In this document: positions 1-11,800 of the stretch, piece by piece | How positions within the stretch are numbered: position 1 is the first letter of the stretch | Layout of the letters: every line of letters starts with the position of its first letter | Assembly: GCA_025558095.1 (NCBI GenBank) | Contig: JAIVFI010000022.1 | Location: 620,001-684,000 of the forward strand | Length of the DNA stretch: 64,000 nt | Direction of reading: 5' to 3' | DNA from: Hyaloraphidium curvatum | Lineage: Eukaryota > Monoblepharomycota > Hyaloraphidiomycetes > Hyaloraphidiales > Hyaloraphidiaceae | Position numbers and translations under genes: made by a program | Notes under the pieces: generated by a model | Databases searched by the model: none | What the model was told of the DNA's origin: nothing | What the model saw: the letters and a program-made list of their open reading frames with translations, nothing else

Positions 1-64
1 ACCGAAGGACTGACACGACCGGGCGCCGCGCGATCCGGAAACCGAGTCGACACCGTTTTGCCAA

Positions 65-2303
65 CTACAGCACCGCCCCCATCAGCGCCGCCGCCTTGAG
101 CGAATGCCTCGCCCCCAGGTCCGCCATGATCTCCTCCGACCCGCCCGGGATCGCCGTCCCCCTCACCTCCCTGTACAGCCTTTCGACGCGGCCGCCCTGC
201 CCGCCGCGGGTGTATGCGATGCCTCCCATTACTTGGCACGCTTCGCGGGCGCAGTATTCGAAGGTGCGGGTTGCTTGGAGCTTCAGGAGCTGGAACGCGC
301 GCCCGTAAGGACATGGATCCGGGATTGGGCAGCCGGCACGTACCGCGGTGTGCCCTCCGAGCCTCATGCCCTGAAGGTGCTCCGGCATCTTCTGGAACTG
401 GACTGGCAACGGATCGCCGTCAGCTCCAGCACAACGGGCCGGCGATCGTTCCGCCCACGGGAGAGGAAGTTGCACCACGCGTCCGTGCTCTCGATCTGCC
501 GCGCCATCTGCGCGAACTTGTCCCGGATCACGGGGTGCTCGATCAGCAGCTTGCCGAACGTCTTGCGGCGGTGCTGTCGCGGGAGGGTCAGAGTGGCGGA
601 GGCGAAGGCGGGGAAGAACCGACGGCGTAGTGCAGGGCGTCGGTGTAGACGTTGCGGGCGTGACGGAGGGCGCCGTAGGCGGCGGCGAGCCGTTCGCTTT
701 GTCGGAGGAGTGTCAGATGGCCCATCGCTGGCAAGCGACGCAAAGATCGTACTGGTTGAAGTTCTGCATGATCACCTTGAACCCCTCGTTGAGCTTGCCG
801 ATCAGGTTGCCGACCGGAACCTTCGACAGCTGATCAGCACTCAGATCCCGCGGTCCGCAACAGATTGGAGCCACCTTGTGGTCCTCGAACATCACGTAGC
901 TCGTCCCCGCGAGCCCGCTGGTCTGCGTGTACACGTGCCGCGTTGTCAGCCCGGGGCCGCGCTCGCAGAGGAGGATGGAGATGCCAGCGCCGCCGGGGCC
1001 GCCGGTGCGGACGGCGGTGAGGAAGTAGGTCGCGAAGCGGCCGCCTGCGGTGGCGGTTAGGCACGATCGGGGCGGCAGGTGTCGAACCGACCCGTGATCC
1101 ACTGCAGGCGACTCGAGGGTCAGAAGCCCGTCAACTCCAGGCTCGAAAACGCCCACTTTCTTCTCGCCGTTGACGATAAAGTGCTTCCCGTCCTCGCTCA
1201 GCACCGCCCGCGTCAGCAGCCCCTGCACGTCCGATCCCGCGTGCGGTTCCGTGACCGCCAGCGACATGTGCTGCTCGCCGTTGAGCACCGCCGGGATCAC
1301 CCTGCGCTGCAGCTCGGGGGAGCCGAAGGCCATCAGGGGGGCGATGCCGACGGCGGCGCCGATGGTGATGCCGGCGTTCACGCCGGGGTAGCCTGAGCGG
1401 GTGAGCTCGTCATGAACGATCTGTTCTGGAGGTGGGACGGCGCGTCAGCTGCGGCAAAGGGGTCCCGCGAGAACCACCAACCGTGAAACACGTCAAACTC
1501 CCCCTCGGGCACACCGCCGGGCAGCGCGGGAACGCCGGGGATGTCCTTGACCCTGTTGTCGTGCCCCCACGAAACGGGCCCCGGCATCGCGCGGAGGATG
1601 CCCGCCTTTCCCGCGGCGAGGTGGATCGACTCGGGCAGGTACTCCCCGCGCCGCTCGAACGCCTCCTCCCAGTTGTCCGCGTGGGGGAGGATGTTCTCGG
1701 CGACCCAGGTCCGCATGAAGGCGCGGAGGCGCCGGTGCGAGTCCTTGTAGTCTGGGAGGGAGGGCGGGGAGTCAGAGCGAAGGCCGGACGCGGTCCGGAG
1801 GGCGACCCACAGGGGCTGTAGTTGTCCTGGTACCTGAACAAGGCGATTCATGGTCAGATGTCTCCACGCCGACTGCCGGGGTGGCACCAACCAGGCGGGC
1901 TCGCAGAACGGCGCGAGGTCTCCAAAGACCTCATTGTCTCCCGTCAACCACTGGTTCTTGGGCGCCACCGCCGCCGACGACGCCTTCTGGACCTCCGACA
2001 TGGCGTCCGCCAGGTCCCCGACGTAGAGTTTGGGCAGCCATTGCGCCTCGACCGCCGCCGAGTGGAAGGTGGCGAACTGCTTCGAGCCATCTTTCCCGGC
2101 GACGTTCAGCAGGATCTTCTTGCCGCCCGGGTGCTCCTTCGCGAATTTGGACACGTCGTAGACGCGGCCCTTGATGACAATGTAGGCATCCTGGCGGCCG
2201 AGGAAGGGCAAACTCCGTGAGCCTGGCACGGGGAGGGAGTTTCGCTGACACCCACGCCGTCGGTGTTGTGCCGGGCCACCTCCGTCAGTGTAAGGGAAGG
2301 CAT
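65..2303 (-). CDS. Cytochrome b5-acyl-CoA dehydrogenase fusion (copy 1)
   Basis: Predicted flavoprotein that oxidises an acyl-CoA to the trans-2-enoyl-CoA, with its own N-terminal heme domain. The first ~80 residues are cytochrome b5-like, with the heme-ligand motif HPGG after VYDVSKF. The rest is an acyl-CoA dehydrogenase: TEPHAGSD, GKHFIVNGEKKWITGG, a C-terminal GGIAYTRGGQGGRVERLYRE and IPGGSEEIM. The start at 2303 lies directly before the cytochrome b5 core. It is spliced: junctions I can place rejoin conserved words such as YSPYYKDSH, EQIVHDELTRSGYPGVNAGI and WITGG. The paralogue at 15462-17695 has the same order and shares several intron sites. The C-terminus (AVL) is not a peroxisome tripeptide. 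The fused layout is known from fungal genomes; chain-length specificity cannot be read here. Confidence 0.9.
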
Positions 2304-3023
2304 TTTGGCCCAAAGCTCAGCAAGAACCCAGACGCGTCGGCGCCGGGAGACGGCGGAGCGCGGGGTTTGGATCCGTGGGTGACAAGTGGCGCGTCCCTTC
2401 GCCACCGCGGCCTCCTTCGACGATCGAAAGCAGTTCCAGGATCGCACTGACGACCCGATATCGGGCCTGTATGTCCATCAGAGTGACATAGATGTGGGAC
2501 CGATCGGCCCGTCCGGCTCGTTGGCTGAATCATGGTCTTGCGCAACGCCGTCCCACTTCGGTTGATCTGTTAGAACGCCTTCTGCCCTCGCGAGCGCCAT
2601 CCGAACCCACAGGAGCATAAGAAAGTCCCCATTGTTCGTGTCGAACATTCTCCGGGACGATCTGGAGGCACATGTGGGGCAAATGGGGAGTTTTCGGTAA
2701 ATCAGTTTGGATTACGCGAGGGGCCAGCTCGGCGCTCGGGTCAACAAGCGTCGCCCACCACACCCCGCGGCCCGCACAGCGACCCCGGAAACCGCTATCG
2801 CCGATCATTTTTGGCGAGGATTGAATTTACTGGACATTCTGTGTGCCTCGCCGCGCGGAACTGGGCGGAATGGGGCCACCAGACCGTTGGCGAACGGAAG
2901 GCTCGGAAGAAGCAAACGATTACCCGCGCCTAGGGACGGGCGGCGTGATAAAGGGGCGGACCCGCCGCGGTGGCCCCCAGCAAACACTCCGCTTTCATCA
3001 CTTTGCAACCTCCTCTTCCAATC
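2304..3023. other. Divergent intergenic region
   Basis: About 720 bases separate the starts of the first acyl-CoA dehydrogenase (leftward) and the ABCG transporter (rightward). It should hold both promoters. I see no conserved coding sequence, repeat or recognisable element in it; frames that are open here have no family resemblance. Confidence 0.6.
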
Positions 3024-5305
3024 ATGGCCGCAAAGGTTGCTCCTAACGGCGACGTCGCGTTGGACATGCGCCTGCCGACGTCGGCGTCCCTCGCCCCTCC
3101 CTCCGGGGTCGAAGTTCGATTCTCCGACCTATCCTACACCGTCGACGTGCCCGACAAAGAGGCCAAGAAGCCGAAGTTCCCCAACCCGTTCGCGCGCACG
3201 CCCCTGCTGCCGAAGCGGATCCTGGACTCGGTGTCGGGCATCTTCGAGCCGGGAAAGCTGACGGCCATCATGGGCGCTAGCGGTGAGCCTCTTGACAGGC
3301 GAACATTGTCCTTTCACGCCTCCTGACACCATTTGGCTCGTGCAGGCGCCGGCAAGACCAGCCTTCTGCAGGTTCTGGCCGGGGAAGCGAAAGCCGGCCA
3401 CATAGCGGGCTCTCTCCTCATCAATGGACGGACTGCAACCCCCAAGGAGCTCAAGAACCTTAGCGGACTGGTCTTCCAGGACGACGTGGTTGGTTCTGCC
3501 GTGCCCCATCTGTTTCTGCCCGTCCTGACGACGGCGTCGTGCAGATCCTGCAGACGATGACGGTTCGAGAGGCCCTCACCATGGCGGCGATTCTCCGCCT
3601 CCCCTCCGACTACACCAAGCCCGAGCGGGAGCAACGGGTTGTCGAGGTGCTCGAGATGCTGAAGCTCGAGAAGGCCGCGGACACCATCGTCGGCAACTCC
3701 GAGCTCAAGGGCATTTCCGGCGGCGAACGCAAGCGGCTCGCGATCGGCATGGAGCTCATCTCCAACCCGCCGCTGCTGTGGGCCGACGAGCCGACTTCGG
3801 GCCTCGACGCCTTCACCGCCAACAAGGTCGTCGAGATCCTGCGCGACCTCGCGCACAGCGGCCGCACCGTCGTCGCCACCGTGCACCAACCGAGCGCGGA
3901 GACCTTCTTCATGTTCGACGACCTCCTTCTCCTGTCGCAAGGTCGGATCATGTACCACGGCCCGGTCAACGGCCTCCTCGAGCACTTCGAGGCCCTGGGG
4001 TACCCCGTTCCCCTGTACTCGGTACGTTCTCGAATCTGTGCACGTCGTGGACCGGCTCTGACTTTTTCTCGCCAGAACCCGATCGACTACATCTTCATGC
4101 ACGTCCTCTCCGTCTTCACCTCCACCCCGTATCCCGCCACCATGAAGCACCCGGACCCCACGGCCATGGAGCCGGCCGAGACCCGGATCAACCGCCTCCT
4201 GGACGCCTGGCCGACCACCCCGGCCTATGCCCGCCTGCAGGCGCGGTTCGCGCGGCCGCCGCCCTCGACCGATCCCTCGGCGACCGTCAAGTCGACCCGT
4301 TCCATCTGGATCCAGATCGGGTACCTGGCGAAGCGCACGGCCAAGAACGTGATCCGCAACGAGCACGTCGTCAAGACCAAGACCGCCCAGGCCATCATCT
4401 TCGGCCTGATCATGGGGCTCACGTACCTGGACCTCCCGAGCAAGGATCCCGCTGCCGCCATGCAGAACTACAGCGGCGTGCTCTTCTTCATGGCCATGAT
4501 CCAGGTCATGAACAACGCCACGGGGATCCTGAACGTGTTCGGCGAGGAGAAGGCGGTCTTCCGGCGGGAAAGCGGGTCGGGTTACTACGGCCTCCCGGCG
4601 TTCTTCATCAGCAAGATCATCGTGGAGACGCCCATGGCGATGGTGAGCTTCGCTGCCCGCAGCCTGCTTTCGCAGTAATCGCTGACTTCGATCCCCTCAA
4701 GTTCTTCGCAGTTCTCCTCTCCACAATCATGTACTGGCTCATCGGCCTCCCGGCCAACGCCGCGAGCTACTTCATCTCCATGATCATCTGCGCGCTCTCC
4801 GCCGTCTCGGGCATGTTCATCGGCATCATGCTGGCGTCGATCTTCGACTCGCTGCAGGTCGCGCTGAGCCTGACGCCGATGATCCTGACGCCCCTGATGC
4901 TGTTTTCGGGGCTGTTTGTGAACTCGGGCACCATCCCAGCCTGTGAGTTCATCATCGCTCGCGCCTTCTGGCTTGAAGCTCACCCCGCTCTCTCCTTCCT
5001 CAGATTTCGCATGGATCCGATGGATCTCGCCCGTCAAGTACGGATTCGAAGGACTGGTGAAGCAGCTCACGCCGCAGTTCGTCGTCCCCCTCGGATTCGA
5101 CGACGGACTCTCCGTGGCCGCCATCTGTGGCATCCTGGTGGCCTTCAGCGCCATCCTGATGGGCATCTCGTACCTCGGGCTGTGGCGGGTGACCTACTTT
5201 GCCTCGAGGTCGGCAAAGTGGCAGCGGGTGGACAAGTCGGCGGGGAGCAAGGAGGTGGCGGCTGCTGGGGGGGCGACTATTCCTCGGGGCGACCAGGCAG
5301 TCTGA
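3024..5305 (+). CDS. ABCG (WHITE-type) half-transporter
   Basis: ATP-driven membrane transporter of the G subfamily, which works as a dimer and commonly exports sterols, lipids or hydrophobic compounds. Six exons (3024-3282, 3346-3488, 3545-4021, 4076-4642, 4702-4942, 5004-5305) give 662 residues with an exact reading frame. Order is nucleotide-binding domain then membrane domain, as in ABCG. Visible motifs are Walker A GASGAGKTS, signature ISGGERKR, Walker B LLWADEPTSGLD and the H-loop VATVHQP. The C-terminal half carries the expected helices, with STIMYWLIGL and the FAWIRWISPVKYGFEG segment, both typical of the family. Only one ATPase domain is present, so it is a half-size protein. It shares the left intergenic region with an acyl-CoA dehydrogenase, so a lipid substrate is plausible but inferred. 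Confidence 0.93.
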
Positions 5306-5378
5306 ACAATGTGAGAGACGCAGTGCAAGTTCGTGTTGACTTCAGTCTGTACAATGAGAATCCCATGCACAATGATGT

Positions 5379-6169
5379 CTACAACAGCGTCAAAAAGACC
5401 GCTGCCACGCCCACGAAGATGGTGACGAGGGCACGGCCGGCATGTTTGGAGGCGTCCGCGGAGCCTGGTATCGGGCTCGGGTTGACGAAGGCCGAGCGCG
5501 TCTGGCCAGCAGGGCTGGCACCTGTTGTCGTTGCTGCGCTCCGGGTGGTCGTCGGAGCCGGAGCTCCGGTCCCGCAGTAGGCGTCGATGCCTTCCTGGTT
5601 GCCAGCTTCCTTCATCCCCTCGCAGGTGCAGACCGCCGGCGACTGACCCTGTCCAGGGCCAGAGGTGGTGTTTGCGATGCGAGCACCCGTGTCGACATGG
5701 GCGCAGAAGCATTGCCTGGGCGGGCGGTGGAGTCAGTCAATCGAAGCTACGCTTCCTGCGAGTTGACATACCCCGTAGAACCCCAGCACTGCTGCTTCTC
5801 GTAGTCCCCGGCATCGTCACACTGTGGGCAATAGCCGCCGACCATCATCCCGCCGCAGCGCCCTTCCTTCACGAGCTCCGCGAGCTTCGCGGCGCACGCC
5901 CGCGGGCACGGCGTTTCCCAGACGCGGACGCACTCGTTGAGGGCGGGGCAGAAGGAGTAGCCGGCGCCAGTGAGGCAGCCGCCAGCGTCCGTGGAGCCGC
6001 CGATGACCGGAGGGCGGTCCTGGGCGGAGCCGGTGCTGGGCACGGGCTGCACCGGGGGCACGGCCTGCCCGCGGACGCGAGGGGCCGCGAAGAGGACGGC
6101 GAGGGCGGCCAGCGGGAGCAGCCGATAGAAGAATGTCCGTCGCATGGTTCGAGTACGATTTCCTGTCAT
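5379..6169 (-). CDS. Secreted GPI-type protein with a thyroglobulin type-1 domain
   Basis: Two exons (6169-5772 and 5715-5379) encode 244 residues. The N-terminus is a signal peptide (RRTFFYRLLPLAALAVLF...); an alternative ATG at 6145 gives a shorter n-region. A Cys-rich domain follows. Its second part reads GYCPQCDDAGDYEKQQCWG and, across the intron, QCFCAHVDTGAR. That is the thyroglobulin type-1 pattern (QC, then CWCV-like, then C), with FCA replacing WCV. A Thr/Ser-rich stretch and a hydrophobic C-terminus (ALVTIFVGVAAVFLTLL) look like a GPI-anchor signal. In animals such domains bind or inhibit cysteine and aspartic proteases. Its role at a fungal surface is unknown. It is convergent with the ABC transporter, 73 bases away. 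Confidence 0.75.
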
Positions 6170-6325
6170 TGCAAGGCTGTTCGAGGTGGTGTTCGAAAGA
6201 CCCTTCCCTCGGCGGAGTCACGCTTCGCCACAGTCGTTCGCTGACTCCTTCGGGACGCAGTCCCCGGATCGATCGATCCAAGCTTCCATCCATGTCCGTA
6301 TACATCTCTGCCTTCCGAGGACAAA

Positions 6326-7531
6326 CTACAGAGATTCGGCCGGCTGCTCATCCAGGCTCCTGAGCCACGCCACGACGCCAGCATCAAGGTCCGCGAAAGG
6401 CACCCTGGACGGCCCCGGCTCGCCATCCGGACCGGCGCAAAAGAGCCTCGGGCTGACCCGTTCCATCACCTCGCCCGTCCACTTCCCATCCCCGCCATGT
6501 TTGGATTCGAGAGCGTCCAAATCGCGCGCGAGGGCAGCGAAACCACTAGCAGGCCGCTCTGCCACACGCCGGGAGACCACGCGCACGCGCGATTCGTAGC
6601 GGAAGTACAGCACAGGAATGTTCCGGTAGGAAACGAGCAGGCGATGCCGTTCATGTTCGCGCGGCAAGAACGAGAGGAAGGCCACGGAGTGAGGGAAAAC
6701 GGATGGGTGCGCGGTCGGGTTGGGCGAATGCGGTAGGACAAGGTCGCCGGGAAAGATTACCGAGGCATAGTCCAGATCCGGATGTGCCGAGAAAGAGAGA
6801 GGTTCCAAGCCGGCTTCGGTGACGGATCGTTCACGGAGGAGGTCCAACGTCCGGGAGATCGCCGACCAGTCGGGACCCCACACTTCCTGGTGTCGTCCTT
6901 CCCGGACGTCCAAAATCAGTCCGGAGAGGCGCGACAACAGATCGGAATAGAGATCCCCGACGACGTCCGGCCTCGACTTCGTTCCGTCTCCCCACACCGC
7001 AGCCGGGGGGTAGGGAGCCTTGCCTTCCCTGCTGCTTTGCACCGCAGACGGCTGTCGGTACCGCCCCATGATCAGACCCAGCAGAACGACCAGTTTCCCC
7101 GCCAACTCGGCCTCGGGAGAGAGCGAACCGCCCGCGTGCGCCAGCCGCGAAAAGTCGCCGCAGGTGGCCATTGCCGAGAGCAGCCCCGCGTTCTCGTTAG
7201 CGAAAGCGGGTTCGATGAGAACAAAGAGGGATAACAGGCCGTCCTCGTCGGCGTGGTTGACGGTGACGGGGAGCGACGCCGGCAGGGACGTGCCCGCGAG
7301 CTCCGCGTGCTTCGACGCGATTTCCGCCAAGCCGGTCCCCCGATCCGAAAGAAACGCCAGGCAGGTCTCGGTTGACGTGTCCCGTTTGTACACCGCGGGC
7401 GTGATGTTGGGGTTCGAGTGGCTCAGGTTCAGGAGCGTGGACGCGTCGGGGATGCAGTCCGCCGTCACGTGCGGGGTGGCGGCGGCGACCAGGGTGTGGT
7501 GGGGCGCGTAGAAGAACTTTGGCGAAGCCAT
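6326..7531 (-). CDS. DUF6687-like protein, single exon
   Basis: One uninterrupted frame of 401 residues starting at the ATG at 7531. The N-terminal section PHVTADCIPDASTLLNLSHS followed by NPNITPAVYKRDTSTET resembles the start of a bacterial family I recall as DUF6687 (a PHVVVDG...LTLSHW...DTSAE pattern). No signal peptide or membrane helix is obvious. The protein is predicted cytosolic with alternating hydrophobic and charged segments. No function is established for the family. It has no introns while its neighbours have several, which fits recent acquisition from bacteria, but single-exon genes also occur elsewhere in this window. Family assignment is from memory of the motif and is moderate. 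Confidence 0.6.
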   Translation of the reverse strand: MASPKFFYAPHHTLVAAATPHVTADCIPDASTLLNLSHSNPNITPAVYKRDTSTETCLAFLSDRGTGLAEIASKHAELAGTSLPASLPVTVNHADEDGLLSLFVLIEPAFANENAGLLSAMATCGDFSRLAHAGGSLSPEAELAGKLVVLLGLIMGRYRQPSAVQSSREGKAPYPPAAVWGDGTKSRPDVVGDLYSDLLSRLSGLILDVREGRHQEVWGPDWSAISRTLDLLRERSVTEAGLEPLSFSAHPDLDYASVIFPGDLVLPHSPNPTAHPSVFPHSVAFLSFLPREHERHRLLVSYRNIPVLYFRYESRVRVVSRRVAERPASGFAALARDLDALESKHGGDGKWTGEVMERVSPRLFCAGPDGEPGPSRVPFADLDAGVVAWLRSLDEQPAESL

Positions 7532-7708
7532 CGTCGCCTTCAACAGCGGGGAGGAGGTGGGAGACGCCGAGAACGATTGGCAAGGACTTCAGATCGTGCT
7601 GGGCCGAACGCTGTCCCATGGCGAGGCGTCTTGCTGCTAGTCAGCTCTGGCCAGCTTCTCACGTTGCAGAAAAACAGTCGCGATGCAGGAGAAGCGACTC
7701 GCGCGCGC

Positions 7709-8633
7709 CTAGTCGTTGCTGTCCCAACCGTCTTCCTCCTCGCTGTCCCTCGAGCCGTCTCCCTCGGACTCGCTCGCTTCGTCGCTTTCCCCCTCGCCCC
7801 CCTGCTCGCTCTCGCTGGGTTCAAACTCCGCGGCCGATGGATCGGCCCACATTCCAGCATCCCACATCTCCTCAATCAGCCACTGGTCCGGGCAGCTCAA
7901 GGTCCCCAGGAGCTCATGCACGCGCGCCGCCGAGGGCCTCAGGCAACCGATCGCCAGATCGAAAGCTGAGTGAGATGTTCACTTCTTCGATGCGGTAGTG
8001 CGAAACGCGTATGGCCTGGTCTGCGAGGTGCCAGCAGAGCTTCGCCGCCTGATCGTCCGCGAAGGAGAAATCGAGGACGCGGATCGAGCGGGGGACGTAC
8101 TTGAAAACGTTCGACTTGACAAAATCCTCGATGTAATCGATGAATGCGGCGGTGAACTCGTCGCTGCTGCGGTTCCTGTTCCATCGGCACGCGAGGTGCA
8201 CTGCGAGGCTCGAGAACGGCAGCGGAGACTTCTTGTCCGCGTACTCCACGTTGTCCAACAAGTTGAACACCGCGACGGCGTCACCCGAGAGCTCCAGCCT
8301 CCTGGCGCGACCGAGGGAAGGGGAGCTGGCGATATCGACGAACAGGAGCTCCTTGTGGCGGTCCAGGACGAGCTCCAGCACCTCCGGTCCCACGAACTCC
8401 GACCCCTTTCTCTGCAGAAAGCTCAGCGTAGCATCGGCAGTGCTCGGCGTTGCCCGAATCCTGCGCACGATTTTGCTTCGTGCGAGTTCGCGTGTGGCCT
8501 TCGAGGCGCGTGCAAAGGTCGCCAGAGTGCCGGCGTGGCCGCGAGACGCGAGGACGGACATCATGTGCAGCAAGATCTCCGGAAGGAGGCGCGGCGTAGA
8601 GCTCTCGGCGAGGGGACGGGGGGGAGGTGGCAT
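7709..8633 (-). CDS. F-box-like protein with acidic C-terminus (frame break)
   Basis: From the ATG at 8633 an F-box-like helix pair is seen (PRLLPEILLHMMSVLASRG... then TFARASKATRELARSK), followed by a region rich in buried hydrophobic repeats typical of leucine-rich F-box partners. F-box proteins recruit substrates to SCF ubiquitin ligases; no substrate can be named. The frame stops shortly after EEVNISLS. The adjacent frame continues smoothly with FDLAIGCLRPSAARVHELL and an acidic tail (SESEQGGEGESDEASESE) to the stop at 7709. The switch falls in a TTT run near 7970 without usable splice sites, so I read it as a one-base insertion or base-call error. Related F-box-like sequences lie at 29277-30541 and 26861-27183. 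Confidence 0.55.
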
Positions 8634-8819
8634 CTTTCCGGTTTTGCTTGCCGACCGGGCGAACCTGCTGGGCAAAATCACCGATGACGCATTCCAACAG
8701 AAGCTCCCATCACTTTATCACGAACATGCGCAGCTACATGCCGCCGCCTCTAGGTATCGGTGGTAAGTACAAGGTGGAACACTCTAAGACCAAGTGCGCG
8801 AGACCGTGCCGCGTCCGCT

Positions 8820-11800
8820 TCATGTCCGTTTCGGGGATTCTGGGCCAGCCGGATTCCCCTGGCCGCCCTCGACCGGGAGCGGCGAAAGCATTACAACCGA
8901 CGACAGGTTCGACGAAAGCGACTGCTGCGAGCCCGCGACGGCGCCCTCCGATGCGCCGGCAACTGTGTCCAAGGACGCCATTGGGGTGCTGCCTCCCTGC
9001 TGCGCCCCGGCTGGAAGAGACAACGAGCCGGCCGAGCTCGCAGTCGTCACGGGGTTTACCCCCTTCTGCGGAGATGCGGGCGCCGGGATCTGCTGCATCT
9101 GAAGCGGCGCTGTCCGGCTCGACGTCGGCGAAGACTCGGCGCGCGGCATCCGCTCCGCCGGGGATCCAGGGTTGAGGATGTCCAGCGTGGGCAGGCTCCG
9201 AACGAAATTGGCGTCCGCAGCGAGGGCCGACAGGCGGCGATCGTCCCCTCCAGTCGGGTTGGAGCGTGCCGAAGAGGGAGGGACGCCGAAAAAGTTGTTC
9301 GACGAGCTCGGGTTGCTGCCAATGCTGCTCCGGTCCGTACGGCTCATCGTCCTCCGGAGCCTGGGAAAGGTGTGAGCTTTATCCGGAAGCGAGGAACAGG
9401 TGCACCCACTTTTCCTTAATGCGCGCGCCCAGGATGATGATCGAAGCCCCGCGTCCTTGGGAGAAAGAGAATCCGCGGTGCGGAACGATGGTGTCCGTCT
9501 GCATGTCCCGGATGTTGGCCGACGTGCCCCGTGTGACCCGAAGCGCTTCCTCCGGCAAGCCAGGAACAGACGCCGCGGAAGAGATGGTGCTCATAAAGTT
9601 GACGTTCGGCGGCGCGGAGGTCGGTGCTGCCGTCTCGGGCAAGTCCGAAGGCGTCGGTGCCGCGACAAGCACGGGCGGGGCAACCGCCAAAGGGTAGGAA
9701 GGAGCGCGCAGCACGCCGGGATGAGGCTGCAAGGCAATCGAAGGCGACGCCGGCACTGAGCCCGATAGTGTCGACGGCGGCGCGGGAACGTAGTGCTCGT
9801 CGCTGTCGTCCGGTGGCCGTGACGTTTCGATCGCCCACTCCAGCTCGTCCTCCATCTTGTACTTCTGCACCTCCTCGATGATGTTGATGTCGGTGGGCCA
9901 GTAGTTGCGGAAGTAGTAGAGGTAGGTGAGGCGGGGGCCCTGCATCGCGACCGTGACGAGGAGGAAGGTCATCCAGAAGACCATGCTGCCAAAGACTTGC
10001 TGCGCCTGACCCCAGGCGTAGGTCAGCACGCTCTGCGAGTAGATGGGCACATAGGCAAAGATGGCAACGATCCCAACGCCGATGCAGACGACTTGAGGCC
10101 ATGTCCTGCGAGACGGCGCGGTCAAGAAAAGGCAGACGAAGGCGACGCAGAGAAGCGAACCATGAAGAGCTGTTGATCCCGACAAACAGGTTGGCGTTGA
10201 CGATGGCAGCAATGGCCATGGTGGTGCCCATCTGGAACTGGTCCGAGATCTGGCCGTTGGCCTGAACGATTTCCTCCCCGTACGCCGCAATGACGAAGAA
10301 GTAGAGGATGATGGACTGCATGAACCCCTCAAACATGAACAGCCAGAACCGCCTGGCATTGAACCAGTGCTGCTTGATCCCGTAGATGTGGAGCGGCGGC
10401 ACGTCCTCCACGTAGCGCGCGTCCAGGTCGCGGTCAAAGATGCCCAGTCCAATCACAGAAAGGGCCGTGAAAAACGTCTGGTAGAAGAGGAGGTAGTTGA
10501 AGTCGATGATGTAGGAGTTGGAGAACCCGCAGTAGAACTGGTAGAGGAAGAGGGGGATCGTGATGATGAGGTTCTGCAATGGCGCGAAGTCAGCGTCCGT
10601 CCTGTTTCCCCAACGGAGGGACAAACCTTGTAGAAGAAGGTGAATACCATCTCCGCGGTCCGCCGGTAGTTCCAATGCCCGTGAACCAACAGAAGCCTGG
10701 TAAGGAAGCGGAACTGGGCGATGGCGTAGTCGCTCGCGGCGACCGCCTGCAAACCCTCCTCTCCGGCAATGCCCACGCCGATATCGGCGGACTTGAATCC
10801 CGAAGTCAGCCTCGGGCGCCAGCGGCGGCAACGGAAACCCACCTGAATCATGGACACGTCGTTCGCGCCGTCCCCGATCGCAAGGCACATGACCTGCTTT
10901 CGGAGCTTGACGAGCTCGACCACCTGCGCCTTCTGGAGCGGCGACACGCGGCAGCAGATGACGGCCGCACAGTGCGTGATAAGCTCCAGGAGCACGTCCG
11001 CGTTGTAGCCTTCGAGCGCCGTCTTGAGGGCGAGGCCGTCGATGACCAGGGCCAGCCGCGGCGGCACGCCCTCCATGTTCTTGCTCCGCCAGGGCTCGTG
11101 GTACGGCCGGACGAAAGACTCCAGGGCCTCGCGGATCTGCTTCATCGTCGGGCTGACGTCACCGAGCGGCGTGCCCGGAGCCGGCGCCTCGGTCGCCTCC
11201 TCCTTGAAGCCCTTGACCGTGATGACGTGCATGCTCTTGTCGAGCAGGTTGCAGGAAAACCCGATGTTGATGGCCGTCTCCATCTTGTCCCCGGTGAGCA
11301 CGCACACGTGGATGCCCGCCTGGAGCATGGTCGCGATCGCCTCGGGCACGCCGTCCTGGAGCTTGTCCTCGATGGCAGTGGACCCGAGCAGCACGAGGTC
11401 GCGCTCGATCTCCGCGGCGCAGGCGTCCACCTTGGCCTCGCGGCCGACGAGAGCGAGCGAGGCCTCGTGGTAACGCGCCTGCCACTCCTGGTAGTCGTCC
11501 TCGTGGAGCTCGCGGTATGCCAGAACGAGGGTCCTCAGACCCTGCTCGGCAAAGTAGTCCAGGTGCTCCGTGGTCCGCTCCATGACCTGCTTCTGGTCCG
11601 CCGCCAGCCGCTCGTACATGACCGCGTCGGCGCCCTTGCAGTAGACCACGATCGTGTCGTCCGGCCGGCGCACGATGACGCTCATCCGCTTGCGGTCCGA
11701 GTTGAACTCGAGCACGTTGAGCACCTCGTAGACGCGTTCCTCCCCGAACACGTCCAGCACGATTCCGTTCTGCTCCCGGGCCACGAAAGCGATGCCGAAG

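Noticed and set aside
8820-9347. Separate Ser/Pro-rich gene downstream of the flippase
   Set aside because: An intron at 9361-9409 joins it in frame to the flippase, and the total exon length is then an exact multiple of three. It is the C-terminal tail.
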